Translations under genes and position numbers: made by a program
The notes under the pieces: model-generated
Database searches by the model: none
The model's input: only the letters and a program-made list of their open reading frames with translations
What the model was told of the DNA's origin: nothing
Part shown: piece by piece, positions 55,242 through 64,000 of the stretch
Layout: each line of letters begins with the position of its first letter
Position numbering within the stretch: position 1 is the stretch's first letter
From: Sphingobacterium paucimobilis HER1398
GTDB lineage: Bacteria; Bacteroidota; Bacteroidia; Sphingobacteriales; Sphingobacteriaceae
Assembly: GCF_000416985.1 (NCBI RefSeq)
Contig: NZ_ATDL01000022.1
Coordinates: forward strand, 310,001 to 374,000
Length of the DNA stretch: 64,000 nt
Direction of reading: 5' to 3'

Positions 55242-57116
55242 TTATTTCTCCAACCTAGTCAAAATCGCTTCCATCTCAGCCATTACCTTATTGATTTTGG
55301 CAATAGTTAGATCAAACGGTTCAGAGGTATTCATATCTACTCCAGCGTCTACCAAAAGGTCTACAGGATATTTGGTACTACCCGATGAAAGAAAGTTAAG
55401 GTACTTTTTACGATCCTCATCTGTACCACGTAGTACTTTTTCTGAAAGTGCCGTTGATGCCGTGAAAGAGGTTGCGTACTGATATACGTAGAAGTTATAG
55501 TAAAAATGTGGAATATAAGACCATTCTGATTTTACATTATCATCCACGATACAAACATTCTTATCATGGCCATAATAACGGCGCGTTAGTTCCAAATACA
55601 TCTTATCAAAGTCTTCACCTGTTAAAGCTTCCCCTTTTGCAACGCGATCATGAATCATAGATTCAAACTCTGCAAATTGGGTCTGACGGAATAAAGTTCC
55701 TTTAGCTCCTTCAAGGTAATTACCTAAAATGGCTAACCTTACTTTGTCGTCTTTGATCTGCTTCAACATATAATCATTCAACAGTTCTTCATTCAATGTA
55801 GAAGCCACTTCAGCAACGAAAATAGAATAATCAGCGTTAGCAAAATGTTGCTTTTTATTGGTCAGATAACTATGCATAGTATGCCCCAATTCGTGGGTCA
55901 ATGTCGACATATCATTATACTTTCCATTATAGTTCATCAGGATATAAGGATGCACATCATAGGCCGACCCATTGGAATATGCTCCAGAACGCTTACCTTC
56001 ATTAGGATACATATCAATCCAACGCTCGTTGAATGCCTTATTCGAAACATCGACATAATCTTTACCCAAAGGTTTCAGGGATTTTAAAATATTACCCACT
56101 GCCTCGTCTACCGTATAAGCCAAATCTACCTGCTCCACTAACGGTGCATATAGGTCATAGTAGTGCAGTGTATCAATCCCCATCATACGCTTACGAAGAT
56201 TAAGGTAACGGTGAAAGGTATTCAGGTTTCCATTCACATTCTTCACGAGATTATGATAAACCGCGGTCGGAATATTACCATCATCTAAGGCACGCTCCAA
56301 AGTACTGTTATAGTTTCGTGCTTTGGTAGCAAACAGCCCTGCATTAATATTACCGTATAGCTGTGCCCCGAAAGTACGTTGAAACTCGTTCAATTTATTG
56401 AAATACGCATCAAATACTTTGCTACGCACGGCTCTATCCTCGCTGGCTCTATACAATGCGAAATTAGCGGAATTAAGCGTTATCGATTTTCCATTCAGCT
56501 CAATTTCTGGATATGGAAATTCCGCATTAGAAAATGTGCTGAAAATATTGGCTGCATTGCCTGACATCAATGACGAGTAAGCCATTATCTTTTCAACTTC
56601 TTCGGAACCACGATGCGCGCGCTTACGCAGTAGATCCATAAGATAAAACTTGTACGTTGCCAATCCTTTCTCTGCTGCGAAAAAAGTATTTAATTTGCTC
56701 TCTTCTAAAGTCAACAACTCCGGTTCCATATAGGATACCAAAGCGCCATACTCCGCAAAAAGTTGCTGCAGTTCTTGCTTCATACCTGCATATTTAGTCA
56801 CTCGAGTATCCTGATCAGATTTCATCGATGCATATGAGGACAGTCGGACCATTTCCTTGGCCAATCCGCTGTTCAACTCTAAAGCTTCCAAAAGCGTAGC
56901 AGCAGACTGTGTAAGTTTGCCCTTATACGAGGCAACTTGTTTCATTTGCTGTTGTACACGCTCTTTCTCGACTTTCCAACTTTCATCTGTGGAATATAAA
57001 TCGGTCAGATTCCATTTATATTTCGCAGGGACTTCGTCACGAACTTTCATTTGGCTGACGGCTATGGAAGTTGAAAATAACATCACAGCGGTCATTAATT
57101 GTGTTTTTTTACGCAT
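55242..57116 (-). CDS. pepF: Oligoendopeptidase F, M3 family, exported
   Basis: 624 residues. The zinc site HELGHTMHSY (His408, Glu409, His412) and the pattern DVHPYILMNYNGKYNDMSTLTHELGH are those of PepF peptidases, which cut peptides of about 7-17 residues. An N-terminal signal peptide (1-21, ending AVSQ) means it acts in the periplasm, whereas classic PepF is cytoplasmic. It is monocistronic with a terminator. Confidence 0.92.
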   Translation of the reverse strand: MRKKTQLMTAVMLFSTSIAVSQMKVRDEVPAKYKWNLTDLYSTDESWKVEKERVQQQMKQVASYKGKLTQSAATLLEALELNSGLAKEMVRLSSYASMKSDQDTRVTKYAGMKQELQQLFAEYGALVSYMEPELLTLEESKLNTFFAAEKGLATYKFYLMDLLRKRAHRGSEEVEKIMAYSSLMSGNAANIFSTFSNAEFPYPEIELNGKSITLNSANFALYRASEDRAVRSKVFDAYFNKLNEFQRTFGAQLYGNINAGLFATKARNYNSTLERALDDGNIPTAVYHNLVKNVNGNLNTFHRYLNLRKRMMGIDTLHYYDLYAPLVEQVDLAYTVDEAVGNILKSLKPLGKDYVDVSNKAFNERWIDMYPNEGKRSGAYSNGSAYDVHPYILMNYNGKYNDMSTLTHELGHTMHSYLTNKKQHFANADYSIFVAEVASTLNEELLNDYMLKQIKDDKVRLAILGNYLEGAKGTLFRQTQFAEFESMIHDRVAKGEALTGEDFDKMYLELTRRYYGHDKNVCIVDDNVKSEWSYIPHFYYNFYVYQYATSFTASTALSEKVLRGTDEDRKKYLNFLSSGSTKYPVDLLVDAGVDMNTSEPFDLTIAKINKVMAEMEAILTRLEK

Positions 57117-57204
57117 AATTTATGATTATATAAAATGCTCCTAATTTACGAAAAATCTATTTGACATTATTAAATCAGATGAGTGAGAAAGTACTGATGA
57201 CTTT

Positions 57205-57438
57205 TTACAGGTTTCTATCTTCACCTGCTAACGAAAACTTTATCGCCTTTTGCGGATACTCTTCAATACTCTTGCCACTAGTATTGCTTACTATTTTTTT
57301 GATACTCACTTTATCTCCCAACTTAAAGTTCGCTTCAGTGAGCTTGTAATCTAATAAGTAAGGACCACAATAATAGTTTCCCTTTTCATCCTGTTCAACT
57401 ATTCCTTGGTATAGCCCTCTCTTTGTTTCTCTAGCCAT
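57205..57438 (-). CDS. Small conserved-looking hypothetical protein
   Basis: 77 residues, soluble, beta-rich (LYQGIVEQDEKGNYYCGPYLLDYKL, KLGDKVSIKKIV), resembling a small SH3- or OB-like barrel. No family assigned. It lies between pepF and the nitronate monooxygenase gene on the same strand. Confidence 0.55.
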   Translation of the reverse strand: MARETKRGLYQGIVEQDEKGNYYCGPYLLDYKLTEANFKLGDKVSIKKIVSNTSGKSIEEYPQKAIKFSLAGEDRNL

Positions 57439-57542
57439 ATTCTGTTTTTGTTAGATTACAAAGATAGGGAGATTAAAAACATTTTCTTGCTATTATAACA
57501 TGTACTTGATACGTATATGATTTTAAATTGCCTAAAAAATAC

Positions 57543-58619
57543 TTAGATCTTGTATCCCCTATAGCGTTCTACGTCGGCCAACAACTCTTTCAGGATATCT
57601 GCTGTCGATCGCTCACTAAACCGAGGCAATGATTGTCCCATCCATAGATTCAAGAAATCTACTTTTTCATTACGTTTTGCTACAGCACGAAGCACTCCCG
57701 TAATTTTATTTTGATAGGGATAGGGAAGAATGTAACCACTATCGTCTATCGCGTCTGTAAACGTATTCTTTATTCCCCGTGCATATCTACCAGAGAAACT
57801 CTTTGTAAGAATAACATCACCTTCCTTAGCACTAATCAATCGTTGTTTTTCAAAATATTTCAGGGAGCTTTCAGCAGAAGCACATAATAAACTTCCGATC
57901 TGAAATCCTTTTGCACCCAAAACCTGAGCAGCTAATATTGTTCTTCCGTTGGATAGACCTCCTGCATAGATTAAAGGTACATCTACCGTATCATACAGCT
58001 GCGATAATAGCGAAAATCCTCCAATCTGTGGAATCTCCTCATCAACAAAGCTACCTCTATGGCCTCCGGCTTCGATCCCCTGCACACAAATAAGGTCGAT
58101 ACCGGATTTTTCTAAAATCTTAGCCTCCCGCACACTGGTACATGTACCAATCAATATACACCCCACAGCTTTGAGACGTGCAATACTGGTTTCATCTAAG
58201 TTTCCAAAAGTGAAACTGACAATCTTGCACTTCTCTTCAATAGCAACGTCCACTAGGCTATGATATTCATTGATCTTGAATGCGGATAGTTCAGGAATAA
58301 CAACTTCAATGCTATGCTGAGCTGCAAAAGTCTCTAAAAATGCTTTGACCTCTCCATATTTCCTTACTAATTCGGGGGTAACTTCTGGTATGCGATGCAC
58401 AAATAAATCAACCGCAAAAGGCTTGTCGGTAAGTTTCCTGGTCGCTCGAATCACCTGTACCGCTGCATCCGCATCGATATCAGCCAACGCTAATGAACCC
58501 AAACAACCAGCTTGTGTTGCTGCCACTGCCATATCTACGGTAGAAACCCCAAACATCGGTGCTTGTATCAATGGATATTGTATTCCTAATAATTGTATAA
58601 ATTCCTTATCCCAATGCAT
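57543..58619 (-). CDS. Nitronate monooxygenase (2-nitropropane dioxygenase family)
   Basis: 358 residues forming an FMN-binding TIM barrel. IQAPMFGVSTVDMAVAATQAG at the start and CVQGIEAGGHRGS with catalytic His187 are diagnostic; IYAGGLSNGRTI and GAKGFQIGSLL bind the FMN phosphate. It oxidises toxic nitronates with O2. Divergent from the Crp-type regulator. Confidence 0.93.
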   Translation of the reverse strand: MHWDKEFIQLLGIQYPLIQAPMFGVSTVDMAVAATQAGCLGSLALADIDADAAVQVIRATRKLTDKPFAVDLFVHRIPEVTPELVRKYGEVKAFLETFAAQHSIEVVIPELSAFKINEYHSLVDVAIEEKCKIVSFTFGNLDETSIARLKAVGCILIGTCTSVREAKILEKSGIDLICVQGIEAGGHRGSFVDEEIPQIGGFSLLSQLYDTVDVPLIYAGGLSNGRTILAAQVLGAKGFQIGSLLCASAESSLKYFEKQRLISAKEGDVILTKSFSGRYARGIKNTFTDAIDDSGYILPYPYQNKITGVLRAVAKRNEKVDFLNLWMGQSLPRFSERSTADILKELLADVERYRGYKI

Positions 58620-58725
58620 ATGTAAAAGATTACTTATCGCCTAATAAAGGTGTTCCTACAAAAATAGTACTATTTCGCTCAAGCTTCATTCCTTCCAAAC
58701 AAACATTTTTAACGTATCTTGCATC

Positions 58726-59301
58726 ATGACAAAAGATTTATTCCAACATATCAATCAATTTGTAAAAGTCGAAGAAGAGGAATTTATAGAGATGATTTCC
58801 TATTTTGAACACGAAGTCTTTCGTAAAAAAGACCTTGTGATGCAGCTAGGTGAACACCATCCCAAAGAATATTTTGTCGTAGCAGGTTGTCTTCATATGT
58901 ACTTTATAGATCCACAGGGAATAGAACATACGGTTCAATTTGGTTTGCCAAAGTGGTGGATAGCAGACTACCTCGCCCTTCAAAGGAAACAACCTGCCGA
59001 ATTTTATATACAAGCCGTAGAAAACACCCAATTATACAGCATTACCGCAACAAAAAGAGAAAAATTACTAGCCGCTTTCCCAAAGATGGAGTCTTACTTT
59101 CGAACAGTATATCAGATTGCTTACGGTGCCTTTCAAACTCGCATGAAATACATCTTGAGCTACAGTAAGGAAGATATATATCTTCAGTTCAAAGATGCTT
59201 TTCCTGACTTCGTAAACAGTGTTCCACAATACCTCATCGCGAGTTACCTCGGACTTTCGGCCGAGTATGTCAGTAAACTAAGGCGTAAAATCACTTCTTG
59301 A
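58726..59301 (+). CDS. Crp/Fnr-family transcriptional regulator
   Basis: 191 residues: an N-terminal cyclic-nucleotide-binding-like domain (about 10-115; FRKKDLVMQLGEHHPKEYFVVAGCLHMYF) and a C-terminal HTH (VPQYLIASYLGLSAEYVSKLRRKI). No Cys cluster of the Fnr type is seen. It sits between the divergent nitronate monooxygenase and the downstream AhpD-like gene (62 bp), and may control either. Confidence 0.9.
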   Translation: MTKDLFQHINQFVKVEEEEFIEMISYFEHEVFRKKDLVMQLGEHHPKEYFVVAGCLHMYFIDPQGIEHTVQFGLPKWWIADYLALQRKQPAEFYIQAVENTQLYSITATKREKLLAAFPKMESYFRTVYQIAYGAFQTRMKYILSYSKEDIYLQFKDAFPDFVNSVPQYLIASYLGLSAEYVSKLRRKITS

Positions 59302-59363
59302 ACCTGTTCAAGTTTTTAAACATGTCATAACTGTACCTTTGATATATCAAAAAATAATAGATC

Positions 59364-59840
59364 ATGGCACAACGATTAAACTACAGTTCATTCATTCCTG
59401 CGACCTATGGCAAACTCATAGAACTAGATACCCTAGCAGGCAATTCATCATTAGACAATCTTCTTATACATTTGGTACGTTTGCGGGCATCCCAAATAAA
59501 TGGGTGCTTATTCTGTGTCGATATCCATGCTAAACAAGCTGTCCGTGATGGTGAAAACCGTCTTCGTTTATTACATCTCACAGGCTGGCAAGAGTCCGAC
59601 CTATTTTCAGAAAAAGAGAGAGCTGCCCTGTTATGGACAGAAGCTTTGACACGCCTTAGCCCAGAAAGCACGAACGACAACCTATATCAATCGGTAAAAG
59701 CACATTTCTCTGATGCAGAGATTGCTCAATTGACGATGATTATTACTCTTATCAATGCGTTGAATCGCTTTGGTGTGGGATTCCGTGCACAACCTGGCAC
59801 GTTGGATAAAATATTGGGATTGGATGGCGTAACGCTATAA
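59364..59840 (+). CDS. AhpD-like carboxymuconolactone decarboxylase-family protein
   Basis: 158 residues. The AhpD core motif is NGCLFCVDIHAKQA, with the CxxC pair Cys48 and Cys51 and His55, followed by ALLWTEALTRL. The family supplies peroxidase or alkylhydroperoxidase activity through this Cys pair. It lies 62 bp after the Crp/Fnr gene and is likely controlled by it, a common pairing in Bacteroidota. Confidence 0.9.
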   Translation: MAQRLNYSSFIPATYGKLIELDTLAGNSSLDNLLIHLVRLRASQINGCLFCVDIHAKQAVRDGENRLRLLHLTGWQESDLFSEKERAALLWTEALTRLSPESTNDNLYQSVKAHFSDAEIAQLTMIITLINALNRFGVGFRAQPGTLDKILGLDGVTL

Positions 59841-59863
59841 AAGAGAATTAAAGATAAAATAAT

Positions 59864-59900
59864 ACACCAAAAATACTAATAATATTAGTATTTTTGGTGT
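59864..59900. promoter_or_regulatory. 37-bp near-perfect palindrome before the radical-SAM gene
   Basis: ACACCAAAAATACTAATA (59864-59881) is the exact reverse complement of 59883-59900, with one central base at 59882. It ends one base before the ATG at 59902. It may be an operator, a hairpin blocking translation, or the terminator of the upstream gene; no T-run follows on the plus strand. Confidence 0.85.
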
Positions 59901-59901
59901 T

Positions 59902-61149
59902 ATGGAAAGACTCGAAGAAAAACTAAAAATTCTTGCTGATGCCGCAAAATATGATGTGAGTTGCAGTTCATCGGGATCCAAAAGGAAAAATACAGGAGGT
60001 ATAGGTGATGCCTCCTATTCAGGGATTTGTCACACCTATACAGAAGACGGACGATGTGTATCCCTTCTAAAGATACTTTTGACCAATCATTGTATCTATG
60101 ACTGCGCTTTCTGTGTCAGTAGACGTTCAAACGATATTCAACGGGCAGCTTTTACTGTCGAAGAAGTTGTACAACTAACAATGAACTTCTATCGGCGCAA
60201 TTACATCGAAGGACTATTCCTGAGTTCCGGTATATTCAAAAATGCAGACTACACTATGGAGCGGCTACTCCGTATTGCCAAAAAGCTTCGCACCGAAGAG
60301 CGCTATAATGGATATATACATCTCAAGACTATCCCTGGAGCAAGCGAAGAACTCATACAGCAAGCCGGGCTATATGTAGACAGGATGAGTATCAATCTGG
60401 AGCTTCCTACAGATGCTGGATTAAAACTAGTAGCTCCAGAAAAGGACCACGATTCAGTTAGAAAACCGTTGGCTTTTGTGAACGACAAATTAAAACAATA
60501 TAAAAACGAAAAAAAGAGCCTCAAACATATCCCTTCTTTTGTTCCGGCAGGACAAAGTACACAAATGGTAATTGGTGCAACTCCCGAGAACGACTATGAG
60601 ATTATGCAGGTGGCTGACGATTTTTACACCAACTATAACTTAAAAAGAGTCTACTACTCCGGATATATTCCGATTGCAAATACAGATAGTCTACTCCCGC
60701 AAATAGGAACGAAACCTCCCCTTGTTCGAGAAAACAGATTGTACCAGACCGATTGGTTAATGCGTTTCTACGGATTTAAGATTCACGAGATTTTAAATCC
60801 TGAATTCCAGAATCTAGATCTAGAGATAGATCCTAAATTAAGCTGGGCATTACGTCACCCCCATCTGTTCCCAATCGATATAAACACAGCAGACTATTGG
60901 ACTATTATACGCATCCCAGGTGTAGGAAGACAATCAGCAATGAAAATAATCCAAGCACGAAAATTTGGAAAACTCCGCGAGTACCAGTTAAAAAAAATGG
61001 GCATAGCCTACAATCGCGCCCGGCACTTTATGATATGTGCAGACTCCCTGATCACTTTGGGCGATATAAAAATGGAGAATGTGCGCAGGCATATTCTACA
61101 GGGCACACTTCATAACCAGTCTTCAGCAACACAACTATCTTTATTTTAG
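59902..61149 (+). CDS. Putative DNA modification/repair radical SAM protein (TIGR03916-like)
   Basis: 415 residues. The cluster motif is CIYDCAFC (Cys64, Cys68, Cys71), the CxxxCxxC that binds the 4Fe-4S cluster of radical SAM enzymes; two more Cys (43 and 52) lie before it. A helix-hairpin-helix pair near the C terminus (IDINTADYWTIIRIPGVGRQSAMKII) would bind DNA. The protein is encoded one base before a TIGR03915-like partner, the usual order for this pair, which is thought to act on damaged DNA. Confidence 0.9.
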   Translation: MERLEEKLKILADAAKYDVSCSSSGSKRKNTGGIGDASYSGICHTYTEDGRCVSLLKILLTNHCIYDCAFCVSRRSNDIQRAAFTVEEVVQLTMNFYRRNYIEGLFLSSGIFKNADYTMERLLRIAKKLRTEERYNGYIHLKTIPGASEELIQQAGLYVDRMSINLELPTDAGLKLVAPEKDHDSVRKPLAFVNDKLKQYKNEKKSLKHIPSFVPAGQSTQMVIGATPENDYEIMQVADDFYTNYNLKRVYYSGYIPIANTDSLLPQIGTKPPLVRENRLYQTDWLMRFYGFKIHEILNPEFQNLDLEIDPKLSWALRHPHLFPIDINTADYWTIIRIPGVGRQSAMKIIQARKFGKLREYQLKKMGIAYNRARHFMICADSLITLGDIKMENVRRHILQGTLHNQSSATQLSLF

Positions 61150-61150
61150 T

Positions 61151-61921
61151 ATGATCTATAGTTACGACGGCAGTTATCAAGGACTTCTTACAGCTGTATT
61201 CACCGCTTTTGAATACAAAGAGTATAATGTAAAACTAGCGCTAGATTCTGAGCTACAAGGAGCCTTGTTTGATCAAATCAAACACATCAGCTCCGACGCT
61301 ACCAAATCAAACCGTGTATATCAAGGATTATATAAAATACTTCCCCCAAACAAAGCTATGGACTTTTGGAGGGCTTTTCTTTCCGAAGACCCCGAAATAC
61401 GGCAGACCATCTTCGAATTGATAATAAAAAGTTTTAAAAACGACATTACCATCCTTCAAAATTATGGTGACGAAAGGGTATTAAGATTCCACCAGGCACT
61501 ACGAAAAGTCAATCGAGAACGCCATCGCATGAAAGCTTTTGTCAGATTCCAAAAAGATGCCACTGGGATGTACGTCTCCATCGTAGAACCGGACTTTAAT
61601 GTCTTACCTTTAATCATTTCCTTTTTCAAAAACCGATATGCCGATCAACCGTGGTTAATATATGACAACAAACGCCAATACGGTATACTTTATGACCTGT
61701 ACACAGTAACCGAAGTGACCATAACCAAAGAACAGTCAAAGGCATTACAACATCCCGCACAGCATATAGAAGTAGATGCGACGGATAGCCTATACACAAA
61801 ATTATGGCAAAGCTATTTCAAAAGCACAAACATCGAAGCTCGAAAAAATCTAAAACTACACCTACAGCATGTACCCAAAAGGTATTGGAAATATCTGCCC
61901 GAAAAATTAAATAAAGATTAA
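61151..61921 (+). CDS. TIGR03915-like DNA metabolism protein, partner of the radical SAM enzyme
   Basis: 256 residues from MIYSYDGSYQGLLTAVF, the typical start of the TIGR03915 family. Two further blocks fit: RFQKDATGMYVSIVEPDFNVLPLI and FFKNRYADQPWLIYDNKRQYGILYD. The family is always found with the radical SAM gene and has been linked to uracil-DNA-glycosylase-type repair in other lineages. A single base separates it from the upstream stop. Confidence 0.88.
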   Translation: MIYSYDGSYQGLLTAVFTAFEYKEYNVKLALDSELQGALFDQIKHISSDATKSNRVYQGLYKILPPNKAMDFWRAFLSEDPEIRQTIFELIIKSFKNDITILQNYGDERVLRFHQALRKVNRERHRMKAFVRFQKDATGMYVSIVEPDFNVLPLIISFFKNRYADQPWLIYDNKRQYGILYDLYTVTEVTITKEQSKALQHPAQHIEVDATDSLYTKLWQSYFKSTNIEARKNLKLHLQHVPKRYWKYLPEKLNKD

Positions 61922-62086
61922 AGCAACTGAAATCTGCATTCCCCCTTCTTTTTCCGAATGTATCCGTATGCTTCATATCCCAGAACTGCCTCATTCGATT
62001 CATGTCTCTAGGTGATTCAAAGGGATCATAAAAGTTTTTTTGTAAATTCGCTCCTTCAAACTTAAACACTAATTTTTAATCTCAAC

Positions 62087-63070
62087 ATGAACAATAAAGA
62101 TATTTTGAAGATAGGTATCGTGGGATACGGCAACCTTGGAAGAGGCGTAGAAAAAGCAATCAAGCAGAATCCAGATATGGAACTCATTGCGATATTTACA
62201 AGACGACCTCCGGAGACACTGGATTGCGAAGGCCCTGCTATCGCGATGGACTACATAACAGACTATCAGGACAAAATAGATGTAATGATACTCTGTGGCG
62301 GTTCGTCTACGGACCTCCCTGAACAAGTATTGGAAGTTTCTAAGTTATTTAATACCGTTGACAGTTTTGATACACACGCCAAGATACCCGAATACTTCGA
62401 CAAAGTAAACGATTGTACCAAAGCATCTAATACGTTAAGTCTTATTTCTACGGGATGGGATCCGGGCTTATTTTCCTTAGCAAGATTGATTGGACAGAGC
62501 GTACTTCCCGAAGGTGAAGATTACACCTTTTGGGGCAAAGGATTGAGCCAAGGACACTCTGATGCAGTGAGAAGAGTAACTGGTGTAAAAAATGGCGTAC
62601 AGTACACCATACCTATCGAGAATGCTTTAGAACGGGTCCGCTCAGGTGAAAACCCAATCCTATCGACAGCCGAAAAACACAAACGTGTATGCTATCTTGT
62701 AGCAGAAGAAGGAGCAAATCAAGAGGAAATTGAAAAAACAATAAAAACAATGCCTAATTACTTTGCTGACTATGACACAACAGTCCATTTTATCAGTGAA
62801 GAAGAGTTGACAAAAAACCACAATACAATGCCGCATGGAGGAATCGTATTCCGTTCTGGCGTGTCTGGCAGTGGAGCCAAGCAACGTATTGAATTTAGTC
62901 TGACATTGGAAAGCAATCCTGAGTTTACAGCCAGTGTATTGGTAGCATGTGCTCGCGCAGTAGGCAAAATGGCTAAACAAGGACAGACGGGTGCCCGCAC
63001 CGTATTGGATATCCCCCTCTCCTATCTATCTCCCAAATCAGAAGAGGAATTACGTCGCACATTGCTATAG
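62087..63070 (+). CDS. ddh: meso-Diaminopimelate dehydrogenase
   Basis: 327 residues. The Rossmann start KIGIVGYGNLGRGVEKA binds NADPH. Active-site blocks are FTRRPPETLD, CGGSSTDLPEQ, NTVDSFDTHAKIPEYF, STGWDPGLFSLARL and FWGKGLSQGHSDAVRRV. It makes meso-diaminopimelate from tetrahydrodipicolinate in one NADPH- and ammonia-dependent step, feeding lysine and peptidoglycan synthesis. Followed by a hairpin at 63101-63134. Confidence 0.95.
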   Translation: MNNKDILKIGIVGYGNLGRGVEKAIKQNPDMELIAIFTRRPPETLDCEGPAIAMDYITDYQDKIDVMILCGGSSTDLPEQVLEVSKLFNTVDSFDTHAKIPEYFDKVNDCTKASNTLSLISTGWDPGLFSLARLIGQSVLPEGEDYTFWGKGLSQGHSDAVRRVTGVKNGVQYTIPIENALERVRSGENPILSTAEKHKRVCYLVAEEGANQEEIEKTIKTMPNYFADYDTTVHFISEEELTKNHNTMPHGGIVFRSGVSGSGAKQRIEFSLTLESNPEFTASVLVACARAVGKMAKQGQTGARTVLDIPLSYLSPKSEEELRRTLL

Positions 63071-63100
63071 AACGTAGCAACATGTGATAACATCATAAAA

Positions 63101-63134
63101 AATCGAGCTCTACTATTTCTAGTAAAGCTCGATT
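63101..63134. terminator. Bidirectional terminator
   Basis: AATCGAGCT (63101-63109) pairs with AGCTCGATT (63126-63134), with an inner TACT/AGTA pair, between the convergent ddh and outer-membrane protein genes. Confidence 0.75.
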
Positions 63135-63151
63135 CCCTAGCTTATTCACGA

Positions 63152-63940
63152 CTAAAACCGATAGCCGATAGATAATCCTGAACGAATACCAGCCCATGGA
63201 CTGTTCGAAACTTTCACATCCACACCTTCTCCGTGTACTTCATAGTTCATCTTAACAGACACTGGCAGATCGGATAAAGCATCTTTGATATCATCTAATT
63301 CTTGTCGAACTTGCTGTTGTTCATCAGCACTCAGTTTCTTCTGTCCACTCAAAGTACCTTTTGCAAATCCATAGCCAGGTCCTATCAATCGCCAATCCAA
63401 ATGCAAATTATCCATCAATCGGAAATTGAAACCTATCGAAAATCCGGCCGTATAAGCATTCAGATTTCCTTTAACAGGTATAGAACCGCTTTCTTTCAAC
63501 GTTTGTCCTCCTGCTGACAACTCAAGATCATAATTTAGAGGTGCCTTCAAGGAATAATTTGCATACTTAAGGTATGGAGCGACGTAAAACCCACGAAACG
63601 GACCGCGTTTAGACGTATAAAATCTCGCCTCAGGGGTAATGGAAAAATTACCACTTTTAAAACCATCCAAAAATTCGTTTAAATCATCATTATCAACTAC
63701 ATCCCGAATCGTAGATAAAAAAGGCAACCCCTTACTTGGTCTAAAGCTCACGGTCCCACCTACAGTAATCCGTTCCTTAATCATACGCTCGTACTCGAAT
63801 GCAAACTTCCCACTGATTAAAGGAAGTACATTCAGTTTAACCATGTTTTTCGGTTCATTATCACTTTGCTGAGCAAACACTCCCGTTTTTGCAGACAGCA
63901 CAAAGATACTGGAAATAACCAGTAGAGATTTTAATTTCAT
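63152..63940 (-). CDS. Outer-membrane beta-barrel protein (DUF3575-like)
   Basis: 262 residues from MKLKSLLVISSIF; the signal peptide ends at FAQQ. KLNVLPLISGKFAFEYERMIKERITVGG near the start and SGLSIGYRF at the end fit small outer-membrane barrels of the DUF3575 type. A helical insert (about 205-235, LSADEQQQVRQELDDIKDAL) is unusual and may be periplasmic. Confidence 0.75.
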   Translation of the reverse strand: MKLKSLLVISSIFVLSAKTGVFAQQSDNEPKNMVKLNVLPLISGKFAFEYERMIKERITVGGTVSFRPSKGLPFLSTIRDVVDNDDLNEFLDGFKSGNFSITPEARFYTSKRGPFRGFYVAPYLKYANYSLKAPLNYDLELSAGGQTLKESGSIPVKGNLNAYTAGFSIGFNFRLMDNLHLDWRLIGPGYGFAKGTLSGQKKLSADEQQQVRQELDDIKDALSDLPVSVKMNYEVHGEGVDVKVSNSPWAGIRSGLSIGYRF

Positions 63941-63961
63941 ATAATTGATATTTGGTTGGGC

Positions 63962-63969
63962 CAAATATA
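63962..63969 (-). promoter_or_regulatory. Possible -7 element of the outer-membrane protein gene
   Basis: The minus strand reads TATATTTG, an exact TAnnTTTG match 22 bp before the start codon. The -33 region is cut short by the window edge or weak. Confidence 0.35.
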
Positions 63970-64000
63970 AGTAATACAAAATAATCTAGCCATACCCACA

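Overview
The window looks like chromosome of a Bacteroidota bacterium, most likely a Sphingobacterium-like member of the Sphingobacteriaceae. Signs are three SusC/SusD outer-membrane uptake pairs, many lipoproteins with a Cys right after the signal segment, promoters of the TTTG-N19-TATCTTTG type, A-rich leaders in place of strong Shine-Dalgarno sites, and a meso-diaminopimelate dehydrogenase. I saw no rRNA, tRNA, CRISPR array, insertion sequence or attachment site. Family names come from recognising motifs by eye; no search was run.

Layout. 1-3003: 3' part of a mechanosensitive channel, a secreted esterase and an unknown membrane-anchored protein. 3086-7819: SusC/SusD pair. 8397-16764: a minus-strand operon (FucI/AraA-like isomerase, AraB-type kinase, sodium/solute symporter, DapA-type aldolase/lyase, sialidase-fold protein, DUF3748 lipoprotein) with a divergent AraC regulator at 16919. 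Together they look like a complete uptake and breakdown route for an unidentified sugar. 17974-19068: fused methionine sulfoxide reductase MsrA-MsrB.

19110-22600 is the strangest part. Four minus-strand genes (lipoprotein with u-spanin topology, CHAP-type peptidoglycan hydrolase, small membrane protein, conserved phage-structural-like protein) face a small plus-strand helix-turn-helix-like gene. Between them lie two adjacent tandem arrays: ten 8-bp TAAC units and eight 11-bp GTAC units, both in strict register. A palindromic intergenic element is fused to the 5' end of the hydrolase gene.

22643-26663: membrane protein with a possible LytTR-like end, AraC regulator, small anchored protein, MauE/DoxX membrane protein and a four-Cys exported peptide (DUF6520-like). 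These converge on 26737-33028, a SusC/SusD/TlpA operon with a long, highly structured leader. 33654-39168: XRE regulator and a decayed relative, outer-membrane barrel, lipoproteins, a DUF4303 gene pair with a possible frameshift site, and an AraC regulator. 39319-46957: SusC/SusD operon that also carries a metallohydrolase-like lipoprotein lacking HExxH, a FISUMP lipoprotein and a di-haem peroxidase, driven by a near-consensus promoter.

47611-55009: possible nuclease converging on a phage-type cytosine methyltransferase, followed by poorly characterised envelope proteins. 55242-63940: exported oligoendopeptidase F, nitronate monooxygenase, Crp/Fnr regulator next to an AhpD-like protein, a radical-SAM DNA repair pair preceded by a 37-bp palindrome, diaminopimelate dehydrogenase and an outer-membrane protein.
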